Positions 15,401 to 20,464 of a stretch of DNA of 20,464 nucleotides are shown here, piece by piece. Made by a program: the position numbers and the translations under genes. The notes beneath the pieces were generated by a model, which had not been told where the DNA came from, did no database searches, and saw only the letters and a program-made list of their open reading frames with translations. Positions within the stretch are counted from its first letter, which is position 1; every line of letters begins with the position of its first letter. Source of the stretch: a virus; the IMG/VR virus record IMGVR_UViG_3300020074_000156, positions 1-20,464 of that record; one strand, written 5' to 3'.

Positions 15401-16812
15401 GCTGGGATACTATTAGCACCAAAATTAGAATTTAGTGCATTTGCTGATGACGATCTTCTAAGTTGTACAGTCCTACATCTACCAATTTGATTCGCGCCTA
15501 CCTTTGGTGTAGATGTTACCGTTGGACTCCAATCATCATATAAGCGAAGAGTTTGATATGCATCAGAAATACCATCTCCAGTAATTTCTGGCCAACCATA
15601 AACTTGCCAAACTTTTAAGAAATTTCCGAGATTGAAGTTGAAAATACCATTATTGACAGTTTTATAATCTCTTGGTTTTTCAACATCAACATATTGTGGA
15701 GCAATAAACTCTGTCCTATATCCACGAATATATGCCTTTCCAGGTGCTACTTCAATAGATGCTAAATCTTCTGCCGCAGTATTTCCTTGCTGAGATTTTG
15801 TGCCAGGAGCGTTAACACCATTATTGAATCCATCGTCTAGATGCTCTCTAACCTTAACATCAAAACTATCAATTACATAATCTCCACTTTCTTCATAAGT
15901 CCTTCTTGCAAGAGATCTCTCTAATTCGCTATACTCTGTGCGATTTACAAAACTTTCTACACGACTTTTGTTTATTCTTAATAATTCAATAAAATCCTTA
16001 TCTGCTTCATCACCAATTAATCTCTTTACAAAAGATGTTTTAATTTTAAATCTATGGGCACCAGGAGCAGAATAATTCGATGTACCAGCAGCATTATCAT
16101 TTAATGTTTCATCATCTTCTGGAGTAACAATCGATTCAAAAATTTCAAGTCCAACTCTATATGATGGATTATTGCTATATTGTTCTAGAATAAGATATGA
16201 AGATGGGACATTAACAAAATGTCCTCTAATAAAATATACACCCTCATTAATATATGCAGAAGACGCTGTAGTAGTTGCATCAACTGGTAATAATTGGGCA
16301 AATGGAGTACCAACTTCAATCAGAGTTGATCCAAAAGTAATTTCAGCGTCACAAATTAATTGCTCATTTTCTTTAAAAGTCTTTTGAGTTGTTGTAGATG
16401 TAGTGTCTCCAGAATCAATATACTTCACATACAAAGTGAGATAGTCCTTTTCAGATTCTGATGCTGAAATACTATATAAAACCTTTGCCTTAACCCCAGT
16501 CGTTAATCCTTCAATGATAGTTCCAGTAATCTGCTCTCTATAAGTTTCGACTGTACTCCCTAAGAAAGATTCCTGTAGGAGAATCGCACCAACGTTTAGG
16601 TCGTATCCAACTTGACCAGGGATCACCATTGATCCTTCTTTGAAGAAGTGTTGACCCATCGACTCTACTTGATTTTGGAGAATCGATTGTGCAGTAGTTA
16701 ATTCACGAGCCTGGATTGGAAATCCAGGGCGAAACAATACTCGATAAAAATTATCATTTTTATCGAAATCGTCGTAATAAGGAGTTACATTGAGGTTAGT
16801 ATTCTGGGGCAT
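9487..16812 (-). CDS. Giant DUF4815-type baseplate/tail structural protein
   Basis: This 2441-residue protein is a probable baseplate or baseplate-fibre protein. The N-terminus (PYYDDFDKNDNFYRVLFRPG, then FPIQARELTTAQSILQNQVE, residues about 12-51, and HFFKEGSMVIPG) is typical of the DUF4815 family of phage structural proteins. Later landmarks are NPFNVFTFIGRVDLTPASDD near 1290, GWYDPLAQSF near 1671 followed by a beta-sandwich-like region (PVYIKASTEYCFVLLSDSNE, YKVWISRMGDIEVSG), an EIILYS module, and a conserved-looking C-terminus (LNDLNFFSDPRMICSEINE near 2235). At least seven VGE/TSGA modules are scattered through it. It starts one base after the gp8 stop and occupies the place of T4 genes 9-10, so it may do their work of linking wedges to fibres. 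That is inference from position. No enzyme motif is visible. Confidence 0.88.
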   Translation of the reverse strand: MPQNTNLNVTPYYDDFDKNDNFYRVLFRPGFPIQARELTTAQSILQNQVESMGQHFFKEGSMVIPGQVGYDLNVGAILLQESFLGSTVETYREQITGTIIEGLTTGVKAKVLYSISASESEKDYLTLYVKYIDSGDTTSTTTQKTFKENEQLICDAEITFGSTLIEVGTPFAQLLPVDATTTASSAYINEGVYFIRGHFVNVPSSYLILEQYSNNPSYRVGLEIFESIVTPEDDETLNDNAAGTSNYSAPGAHRFKIKTSFVKRLIGDEADKDFIELLRINKSRVESFVNRTEYSELERSLARRTYEESGDYVIDSFDVKVREHLDDGFNNGVNAPGTKSQQGNTAAEDLASIEVAPGKAYIRGYRTEFIAPQYVDVEKPRDYKTVNNGIFNFNLGNFLKVWQVYGWPEITGDGISDAYQTLRLYDDWSPTVTSTPKVGANQIGRCRTVQLRRSSSANALNSNFGANSIPAGGVYDLYFFDVQMWTVINIANPVTPFTVGQLIRGRTSGATGYIVNTGNNTHYAYLEQVSGVFVNNEVLEIDGIARGSLTSAWSYQLGDTKSMFGYNNNNVVKFGCNVVLNEATLIEGNTVDVDVSDDITGFKTRFEKDLRPGDVLAAGVADFVGTNTVRVRRINQTAINYTAVNKHTGVSATIFDFANQVALLDSTLAVGTVADVVSTSVTRLRPFIFQKDYQNGELSFDLPEVAMKSISDESFFVYRNFINKTVSSGSITFTLPDTESFASLSSENYILTVVASTNATYPVGTNMDIDALADSGVLTVTFGAQNQSITITGLPNITTVSLTALVSKNTPSRKIKTAGLLKSLKVIKTLTDKDVQLTGLTYSTLPGTRVEDLEISLGLNDVYNIHAIYESLDENDASPPYVVLTESVFFANNTIVIGKTSGARARVISFLNTNLKLYYVILNEINFIPGEILQGFNATGDAITAIVDDGENTVFAGSKLVTDRYRLEPGQRTNYYDVSKLTRLPSSIAPTRRLLVIFDYFAHESSGDYFSAESYTGIPYKAIPTYKIDGSINFLRDQLDFRPGVKELASGSGTISAPYFVNCSTFDFNSRVYNTTGGAGASTIFDIMQVDSSFRSDYSWYLPRVDKLYLTHDAQLKVVKGVSGKYLIPPQKIENAMLLATIEYKPFMFDPERDCLITQEIIRRYTMKDIGDLETRLTHVEYYTSLSLLESQTDNTKVYDENGFDRLKNGYVVDDFTDHTLGAVFHPDYKCSLDFKEGQLRPQHYTTNVALVTNLSASSNVVLTRGNIAMLPYTEVELIKQPYASRTENINPFNVFTFIGRVDLTPASDDWLDTERMPARVENVEGDFSAVARDMQVDQNGFAPIQWGSWQTTWTGESIESSSQHTSQSGTYGIGRQLGRAGHGQRQQGLFYLHERTTFRVVNNQARQGVRSRIVPKIERKSLGDTVLSRSNIPWIRSRNIGFSVERVKPRTRFYPYFDGVSISNYVTPKVIELIKNSSTDARTNETPFVVGETVIGQTSGCRLKVVAPNDGYTTNPYGKGEETLPETYSSQTPYLNHDIDSISKTVSPDHFGNMQVSEILVGQSSGARAVIADRRLLSDNVGTLKGTFFIPSPKNDANPRWATGIRLFRFTTSEVNNTTEATSSAQTNYSASGTLQVVQENILAIRNAEIVQDTVSEERVVQSTRVEERQIGWYDPLAQSFITEEKGGVFLTSVDIYFQSKDKNIPVSMQIRTMENGYPTKTILPFSDVTITPNDVDISSTAAIPTRFTFRSPVYIKASTEYCFVLLSDSNEYKVWISRMGDIEVSGTRTISEQPYAGVLFKSQNASTWTADQYEDLKFIINRAKFTSLTGTLALNNSPQGLGNGGLKIMQSNPIATRKPQLVFTLDSGANYTFGQGANLLQETTGASATVVSIDTTTSPDTLTVTDVSGNWLPGTSTTFRVRSSKSIANITMSSVVGTFSVGNVVTGGTSTTVGIVTAVSGTSLTLNYITGAFTATEQISNTGGATATVSAVTYSGDSKGVYLSLAPSYSSDEKEILILHNNHCMHQRTNHVSIEGVLSEVSPTYLTNSLTATATSISVNTAVDFHTIVNGQAISNANPGYLKIGDEIILYSAISGDGATITVATNGRGAMETDAATHSVDDVVQCYTLDGIPLTNINKVHEGIQCPWMDTYMLSVDAVANNGIRAGGESVIASQNVQFETLTPTVNIMKLPDTDITARVNTTSATSVGNGGGEGGSLGIDQDSFVNDGTYEPVTLNDLNFFSDPRMICSEINEEAKLGGAKSFTMLLDMSTENDKLSPVVDMDRCSLICTTNRINEWPGGPEPYGQAGKIDVSQDVSTLPTGDQNDAVYITRLARLIKNSKTIRIDFQMSRPPEASVRVYYKAFDNGTNDDIDSIGWTLVGLPKQYDASPSEEILWKDYYYEVTGLNFNAFQIKIVMRSSNQAKVPLIADLRAIALAT
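10470..10660 (-). other. EII-Y-S / RG beta module in the giant protein
   Basis: The segment contains ATSISVNTAVDF, then GYLKIGDEIILYSAISGDGA and TITVATNGRG. It matches a segment in the YHYH-like protein (TIYVNSTNSLPGSGTIRLNN, EIITYSSKSRQKLTGVTRG) in order and spacing, apart from a longer loop here. Function is unknown. Confidence 0.65.
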
Positions 16813-16813
16813 C

Positions 16814-18346
16814 TTAAAACTCGATTACGATTTTGATATCTTCTATTTGGTCATTAGCGCGGCCGATAGCGCGTCTGTTATCTATATAGATAATTTGTCC
16901 AGTGTTGGATCTGATCTCTGGTTTTGCATATCCAGTATTAAATTTCATTCCCAAGTCATACTCTGTATTATTGATGGTTCTTGTAGAAGTATTGGGAACT
17001 GATGGGAAATTAACATCTGGTTGTCCAGCTGCACCAGAAGTAGCACCACTTACAACGTTTGATCCATCAAATTCATTCAGAGTACCAGTAACTTCTGGAA
17101 AAATACCATCAACAGAATTTTGATAGTATTTTAAAACCTTAGTAATTGGATTCCAAGAAATTACTCTTCCACGAGCAGTAACCGAGGTGCCCCCAACAAC
17201 TCTATTTTGAGCAATAACTTCATCTGGAACGTAATTTCCTTGAAAAGTTGGAGAAAAAATTACAGCCCTTGTCCCAGATACTGTTAGATCTGCAATTAAT
17301 TCATCAGTACCAAATTTTTTGGGATTAGTAACAAGACCAATTCTTCTGTAGTCATTATCAATTGGAAAATCTCCAGCACCTTCATCATAAGACAATTTAC
17401 TATTCACCATCACACGATATGCACCCAATTCAACTGTTGAATCATATCCATGCCCATTTGGAGGAGGAATGATTACATCAACCTGTGATCCAGTTCCAGT
17501 GCCAATGCCAGCAATATTATCAATACCAATTTTACCAAAGGTATAATTAATACCACCTGAAGTTACCGTAGCAGAAATAATCTTACCACCATCAACAACA
17601 ATAGAAGCTCGGCCGCCAGTACCATCTCCATTGATGGGGACATTATCATAAGTGCCATTATTATATCCAGATCCAGCAGAATTGATTACAACAGTATCAA
17701 TTTCTCCACTAACTGCATTTGTTTTTACAGCATCATTTGTAAATACTGGCATGTAATCATTGGAGAAAAACTTCAAAACTGAAGCAACTGGAATTGTGTA
17801 AAGATACTTCCAACGATATCCATCTGCTGTTGTAATAACTGCTGTAGATGTGCCAGTTGGCTCAACGGTAGATGGTTTTCCATTTGGATCAGATGGTGAG
17901 GTGCCATTGTAAATGCACTTATAAACTTGATACTGAGAGTTTACAACGTAGAAATCCGAGTCATATAATTTTGTAGCACCAGAAGAAGCGGTTTTACTGG
18001 GAGAATAATCATGACGATACATGTCATAAGTATAACCCAAACCACCCGTTGTTTGCTCAGGTGGAGTCCAGTCGATTCTTCTAATAACTTGTATTGTGTC
18101 AGAAGATAAGACACGTTTCATTGAAATTAGATCATCATATGATCCAGAAAATTCTTGGAAAGAATCTACAGCTTGTGGGGGAACATTCTCATCATCCCAT
18201 GGTTGAGGTCTGCCAATAAAAATGTATAAACGGTCTCTTGTTTCTCCTGCAGCGGCGTCTGTTTGAGTCGGAATAGGACCCTCCAGTGCTTTAATGAATT
18301 TTTTCGCAGAAAAAATTCTGAATTGATCAGTAAGTAATGCAGCCAT
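16814..18346 (-). CDS. 8: Baseplate wedge protein gp8
   Basis: This 510-residue protein is a probable gp8, a dimeric component of each baseplate wedge. T4 gp8 is 334 residues. Shared landmarks are the N-terminal strand with RLYIFIGRPQPWDDENVPP (about residues 39-57; T4 has IFITFGRSEPW), the conserved IRRIDWTPP (88-96; T4 has IPRRDWG), and TADGYRWKYLYTIP (173-186; T4 has GDGYVWEYLFEIP). The extra length is largely a GSGY-type region (about 215-298) and a VGE/SWN-type region (about 371-437) absent from T4 gp8. The ATG is fixed by an in-frame TAA two codons upstream. A late promoter precedes it. A perfect AGGAGG lies 17 bases from the ATG, which is unusually far. Confidence 0.93.
   Translation of the reverse strand: MAALLTDQFRIFSAKKFIKALEGPIPTQTDAAAGETRDRLYIFIGRPQPWDDENVPPQAVDSFQEFSGSYDDLISMKRVLSSDTIQVIRRIDWTPPEQTTGGLGYTYDMYRHDYSPSKTASSGATKLYDSDFYVVNSQYQVYKCIYNGTSPSDPNGKPSTVEPTGTSTAVITTADGYRWKYLYTIPVASVLKFFSNDYMPVFTNDAVKTNAVSGEIDTVVINSAGSGYNNGTYDNVPINGDGTGGRASIVVDGGKIISATVTSGGINYTFGKIGIDNIAGIGTGTGSQVDVIIPPPNGHGYDSTVELGAYRVMVNSKLSYDEGAGDFPIDNDYRRIGLVTNPKKFGTDELIADLTVSGTRAVIFSPTFQGNYVPDEVIAQNRVVGGTSVTARGRVISWNPITKVLKYYQNSVDGIFPEVTGTLNEFDGSNVVSGATSGAAGQPDVNFPSVPNTSTRTINNTEYDLGMKFNTGYAKPEIRSNTGQIIYIDNRRAIGRANDQIEDIKIVIEF
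17030..17245 (-). other. VGE/SWN module in gp8
   Basis: Residues about 371-437 of gp8 read VPDEVIAQNRVVGGTSVTAR, then GRVISWNPITKVLKYYQN and VVSGATSGA. This matches the gp14 element (AEVKSWNSSTRELQIINRTG, then IKGLTSGA) in order and spacing. Confidence 0.65.
17455..17700 (-). other. GSGY-type beta module in gp8
   Basis: Residues about 215-298 of gp8 contain IDTVVINSAGSGYNNGTYDN, then GDGTGGRASIVVDGGKIISA and TVTSGGINYTFGKIG. Two units are visible, each of the form 'G-K-I/V-S-x-x-V/I-x-x-G-x-x-Y', like the tandem units in the YHYH-like protein. Confidence 0.65.
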
Positions 18347-18361
18347 TTGTTAGGTACAATT

Positions 18362-18369
18362 GTCCTCCT
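18362..18369 (-). promoter_or_regulatory. Strong Shine-Dalgarno at unusual distance from gp8
   Basis: The coding strand reads AGGAGGAC, the best ribosome site in the window. Seventeen bases separate its last G of AGGAGG from the gp8 ATG, against a usual 5 to 10. No in-frame start lies nearer, because TAA occurs two codons before the ATG. The short palindrome ACAATTGT lies between the two. Confidence 0.6.
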
Positions 18370-18372
18370 GTT

Positions 18373-18380
18373 TATTTATC
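18373..18380 (-). promoter_or_regulatory. T4-type late promoter for gp8
   Basis: The coding strand reads GATAAATA in the 38-base gap between the YHYH-like gene and gp8, 27 bases from the gp8 ATG. It shares the ATAAATA core with the site upstream of the fibre. It probably starts a late transcript covering gp8, the giant gene and the small coiled-coil pair up to the terminator at 8984-9017. Confidence 0.68.
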
Positions 18381-18384
18381 AATA

Positions 18385-20464
18385 TTATTGAGATTGAATT
18401 TCAGTTACATATTCAATACGTTTAATTCTATACGATGCACCACCATTACCAAGAATATTTTCACCTCCCAATACTGCTTGCAGTATAGCTCCATATCCAG
18501 TTGTATCAGATACATTATTGGTAACTGTAACTTCTGGTTTGTATTCTCCAATATTAGTGACATAACCATTTAATCCATATCCACCATTTACGATAGAAAT
18601 GCTAGATATTTGATCTCCAGCTATAGTCATATTTGCTGTAGATGTTGCTTGAATGTCACCATTATTTTCAATGGTTATTGTAGGCGGCGCAGTATAGTTG
18701 AATCCTGGTTCTTGAATTATAACATCAACTAATGTGCCTCTATCCGAAAAACTATAAAAATATCCAGCAATTCCAATATTTGTATTACCAGTATTGAATG
18801 GTATTATATTTTGCACTTGTAGTAATCCAGTTGTGGTATTCCAAGAAACTACCGTTGCTTTCACACCAGACTCATCACCCGTAACAGTTTCATTAACAGT
18901 ATAATTTTGTCCATTTCCAAAATTTCCATCCAAGTAAATATTAACAATAGCTGCATGGGAAATACCTTCACTTAACTGACCAGCTTCCACAATAGTTGCA
19001 TATTTAAATGGAATTGCCGCGTCTTTAATTTGATCACCAACTTGGAATAGAGTGGTATTAGTACCTCCAAGTGTCTCTTCAATACCATACAAACTTGAAT
19101 AGATTCCACCATCTAAACTAATCTGTCCAGCATAATCAGTGTTAGTATTAATTAAGTCTGGAATACCATCTCCAGCACCATCTAGTTCATCATCATCCTC
19201 AAATTTTTTATCAACCAGGACACTAATTGGAGAGGTTAGTAAAGTTATACTACTACCAACTTCAGTAATAACAGTATGTGGTAAAACTGCAAGGGGTGAG
19301 GAATCTGCTACTCCTGCATCAAATTGCACGATAGAATCTTCAGTCGATGGGATCCCCGCATCAATAAATGCCAGATCATCGACTTGGAATGTCACATATA
19401 ATTCTTTTGTTTGTGGATTCCAATCATATACTTTCGCAGATTTACTAGTGGAGTTTTCAATTTTTCTTACAATTCTATCCCCAACATTATACTCATAAAG
19501 AGATTTTCCATTGGAATCATTTTGAGTATCGTCTAGGACAACACGTTGATCATATCTAAAATTAGTTCCTCTAGTAACACCAGTCAATTTCTGCCTACTC
19601 TTTGAGGAATATGTGATTATTTCATTATTCAAACGGATTGTGCCAGATCCAGGGAGAGAATTTGTCGAATTGACATAAATCGTTCCTTGACTTGAAGTAA
19701 CCGACTGTAGGAGTCCAATAAGAAATGCAGATTTGGAATTAAAAGACTGACGAGTCCTAATCTTTCTCTTTAGAGAAACTAGTTTGGTAAATACAACTTG
19801 CGGTAGAGATACATATCCAACACCAGGATCTGTCACTGTAATTTCAGTTACTTTTCCCTGTGATACTGTTGCAATAGCTTTAGCGCCAATTCCTCCGCCT
19901 CCAGTGATTAGGACATATGGGGGATCTTGATAATATTCTCCAGGATCATTTACACTAATACTGGTAACTTTTCCAGTTGTATCTATTTTGGCACTACCTC
20001 TTGCCCCAGTACCATTTCCCCCACCTTCAAAAATGATTGTTGGGGGTGTGGCATAATTTTGCCCCCTATTCAACAAGGATAAACCAGTAACACTTTGGAC
20101 AGCTGGTGTGACTTTAGCACCAGTTCCTTCTCCACCAAGCACTTGAGCTGTTGTTGATCCAAAATAGGCATCACCAGGACGTTTCATAGTGATGTAATCA
20201 ACACCACCAGTGTCATCAAGAATTACTTTTGCTGCTGCACCATTAGCAAATTCCACTGGTAAATTGGTAACCTCATCACCTTCAAATATAGGTGCCCCAT
20301 AAAATTTTGGTCCTATATTATAGGGATATGTTGGATCTCCAGATACATTCTCAGTTAGGAAGTAAGCATATGTTCCATTTGGATATTCTGGTGTTGGACC
20401 ATATTTACCGTTGAATTCATCCAAATCTCCAACAGTAGCATCAAAAATATAGTCTTCAACAAAG
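18385..20464 (-). CDS. C-terminal part of a large YHYH-domain-like virion structural protein
   Basis: The frame is open to the window edge, so the start lies outside. About 692 codons and the stop are visible. The first visible residues (FVEDYIFDATVGDLDEFNG, then KYGPTPEYPNGTYAYFLT) resemble the C-terminal part of a YHYH domain, recalled from cyanophage structural proteins. The YHYH motif itself would lie upstream and cannot be checked. After this come four tandem GSGY units (19790-20240), an EIITYS/TRG module (19563-19683), two VGE/SWN modules (19379-19485 and 18760-18910) and a last GSGY pair (18550-18740). It sits next to gp8, at the place of T4 gp7, so a baseplate wedge role is plausible but inferred from position. 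No membrane segment, catalytic motif or cysteine cluster is visible. Confidence 0.82.
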   Translation of the reverse strand, partial: FVEDYIFDATVGDLDEFNGKYGPTPEYPNGTYAYFLTENVSGDPTYPYNIGPKFYGAPIFEGDEVTNLPVEFANGAAAKVILDDTGGVDYITMKRPGDAYFGSTTAQVLGGEGTGAKVTPAVQSVTGLSLLNRGQNYATPPTIIFEGGGNGTGARGSAKIDTTGKVTSISVNDPGEYYQDPPYVLITGGGGIGAKAIATVSQGKVTEITVTDPGVGYVSLPQVVFTKLVSLKRKIRTRQSFNSKSAFLIGLLQSVTSSQGTIYVNSTNSLPGSGTIRLNNEIITYSSKSRQKLTGVTRGTNFRYDQRVVLDDTQNDSNGKSLYEYNVGDRIVRKIENSTSKSAKVYDWNPQTKELYVTFQVDDLAFIDAGIPSTEDSIVQFDAGVADSSPLAVLPHTVITEVGSSITLLTSPISVLVDKKFEDDDELDGAGDGIPDLINTNTDYAGQISLDGGIYSSLYGIEETLGGTNTTLFQVGDQIKDAAIPFKYATIVEAGQLSEGISHAAIVNIYLDGNFGNGQNYTVNETVTGDESGVKATVVSWNTTTGLLQVQNIIPFNTGNTNIGIAGYFYSFSDRGTLVDVIIQEPGFNYTAPPTITIENNGDIQATSTANMTIAGDQISSISIVNGGYGLNGYVTNIGEYKPEVTVTNNVSDTTGYGAILQAVLGGENILGNGGASYRIKRIEYVTEIQSQ
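18550..18740 (-). other. C-terminal GSGY-type pair in the YHYH-like protein
   Basis: The segment reads VIIQEPGFNYTAPPTITIEN, then GDQISSISIVNGGYGLNGYV. It has the same G-x-x-Y-x-x-P-P pattern as the tandem array earlier in this protein, separated from it by about 350 residues of other modules. Confidence 0.65.
18760..18910 (-). other. Uninterrupted VGE/SWN module in the YHYH-like protein
   Basis: The segment reads YTVNETVTGDESGVKATVVS, then WNTTTGLLQVQNIIPFNTG. It is the cleanest whole copy of this module in the window and the reference for seeing that the gp14 copy is split. Confidence 0.68.
19379..19485 (-). other. Second VGE/SWN-type module in the YHYH-like protein
   Basis: The segment reads VGDRIVRKIENSTSKSAKVY, then DWNPQTKELYVTFQVDD. 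The 'AKVYDWNPQTKELYV' part aligns with 'ATVVSWNTTTGLLQV' of the other copy and with 'GRVISWNPITKVLKY' in gp8. Confidence 0.62.
19563..19683 (-). other. EII-Y-S / RG beta module in the YHYH-like protein
   Basis: The segment reads TIYVNSTNSLPGSGTIRLNN, then EIITYSSKSRQKLTGVTRG. The same order of elements occurs in the giant protein at 10470-10660. I recall this pattern from other phage structural proteins but cannot name a family. Confidence 0.65.
19790..20240 (-). repeat. Four tandem GSGY-type protein repeats
   Basis: Four consecutive units of about 37 to 42 residues follow the YHYH-like segment. Their cores are YITMKRPGDAYFGSTTAQV, VTGLSLLNRGQNYATPPTII, VTSISVNDPGEYYQDPPYVL and VTEITVTDPGVGYVSLPQVV. 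They are joined by Gly-rich links such as GGEGTGAKV, GGGNGTGARGSA and GGGGIGAKAIA. The regular strand-turn-strand pattern suggests a stack of small beta units. Confidence 0.82.

Noticed and set aside
16877-16893. AT-rich 'tatctatatagataat' as a promoter for the giant gene
   Set aside because: It is gp8 coding sequence, lacks the ATAAATA core, and the giant gene is one base from gp8 and needs no own promoter.
18351-18363. Hairpin or operator from the palindrome around ACAATTGT
   Set aside because: A self-pairing hairpin would leave a loop of two bases. A dimer-binding site is possible, but nothing else supports it.
19139-19498. Plus-strand frame of 119 codons opposite the YHYH-like gene
   Set aside because: Ser/Thr/Ile-rich composition follows from the opposite coding strand. 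There is no ribosome site, and every supported gene is on the minus strand.
20422-20424. TTG as the start of the YHYH-like protein
   Set aside because: The frame continues upstream to the window edge with sequence that fits the same domain (FVEDYIFDATVGD), so the TTG is an internal codon.

Overview
The window looks like part of the virion-structure (late) gene cluster of a T4-like myovirus. It is most probably a marine cyanophage of the Synechococcus/Prochlorococcus type. The evidence is recognisable T4-type gp8, gp13, gp14, gp15 and gp16 in T4 order, a DUF4815-type giant structural protein, a tail fibre of the cyanophage kind, AT-rich DNA, and T4-type late promoter motifs (NATAAATA) in the two gaps that lack a gene. 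Host assignment is inference, because no host-derived or photosynthesis gene is present.

Every gene lies on the minus strand, so transcription runs from high to low coordinates. In that order they are: the C-terminal part of a large structural protein with the end of a YHYH-like domain (20464-18385, cut by the window edge); baseplate wedge gp8 (18346-16814); a 2441-residue DUF4815-type baseplate/tail protein (16812-9487); two small coiled-coil proteins (9483-9232 and 9242-9021); a strong intrinsic terminator followed at once by a late promoter (9017-8974); an 1844-residue repetitive tail fibre (8937-3403); neck proteins gp13 (3396-2593) and gp14 (2591-1413); tail terminator/sheath stabiliser gp15 (1410-625); small terminase subunit gp16 (622-209); and the first 59 codons of a small unnamed protein (177-1, cut by the edge). 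Genes are packed tightly, with gaps of 1 to 83 bases and one 11-base overlap. There is no gene-free stretch over 100 bases, no tRNA, no insertion sequence, no CRISPR array and no integration site.

Together these genes build the outer baseplate, the fibres, the neck that joins head to tail, the tail terminator, and half of the DNA packaging motor. Compared with T4 (7-8-9-10-11-12-wac-13-14-15-16), the ends of the block are conserved. The gp9-to-wac section is replaced by the giant protein, two small coiled-coil proteins and a long fibre.

The most interesting pattern is not a gene but a set of small beta-rich modules reused across unrelated structural proteins. A 'GSGY' module occurs in the YHYH-like protein, gp8, the fibre tip and gp14. 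A 'VGE...tSGA...SWN' module occurs in all of these and at least seven times in the giant protein. In gp14 one module appears to be inserted inside the other. No defence system or other non-structural novelty was found.
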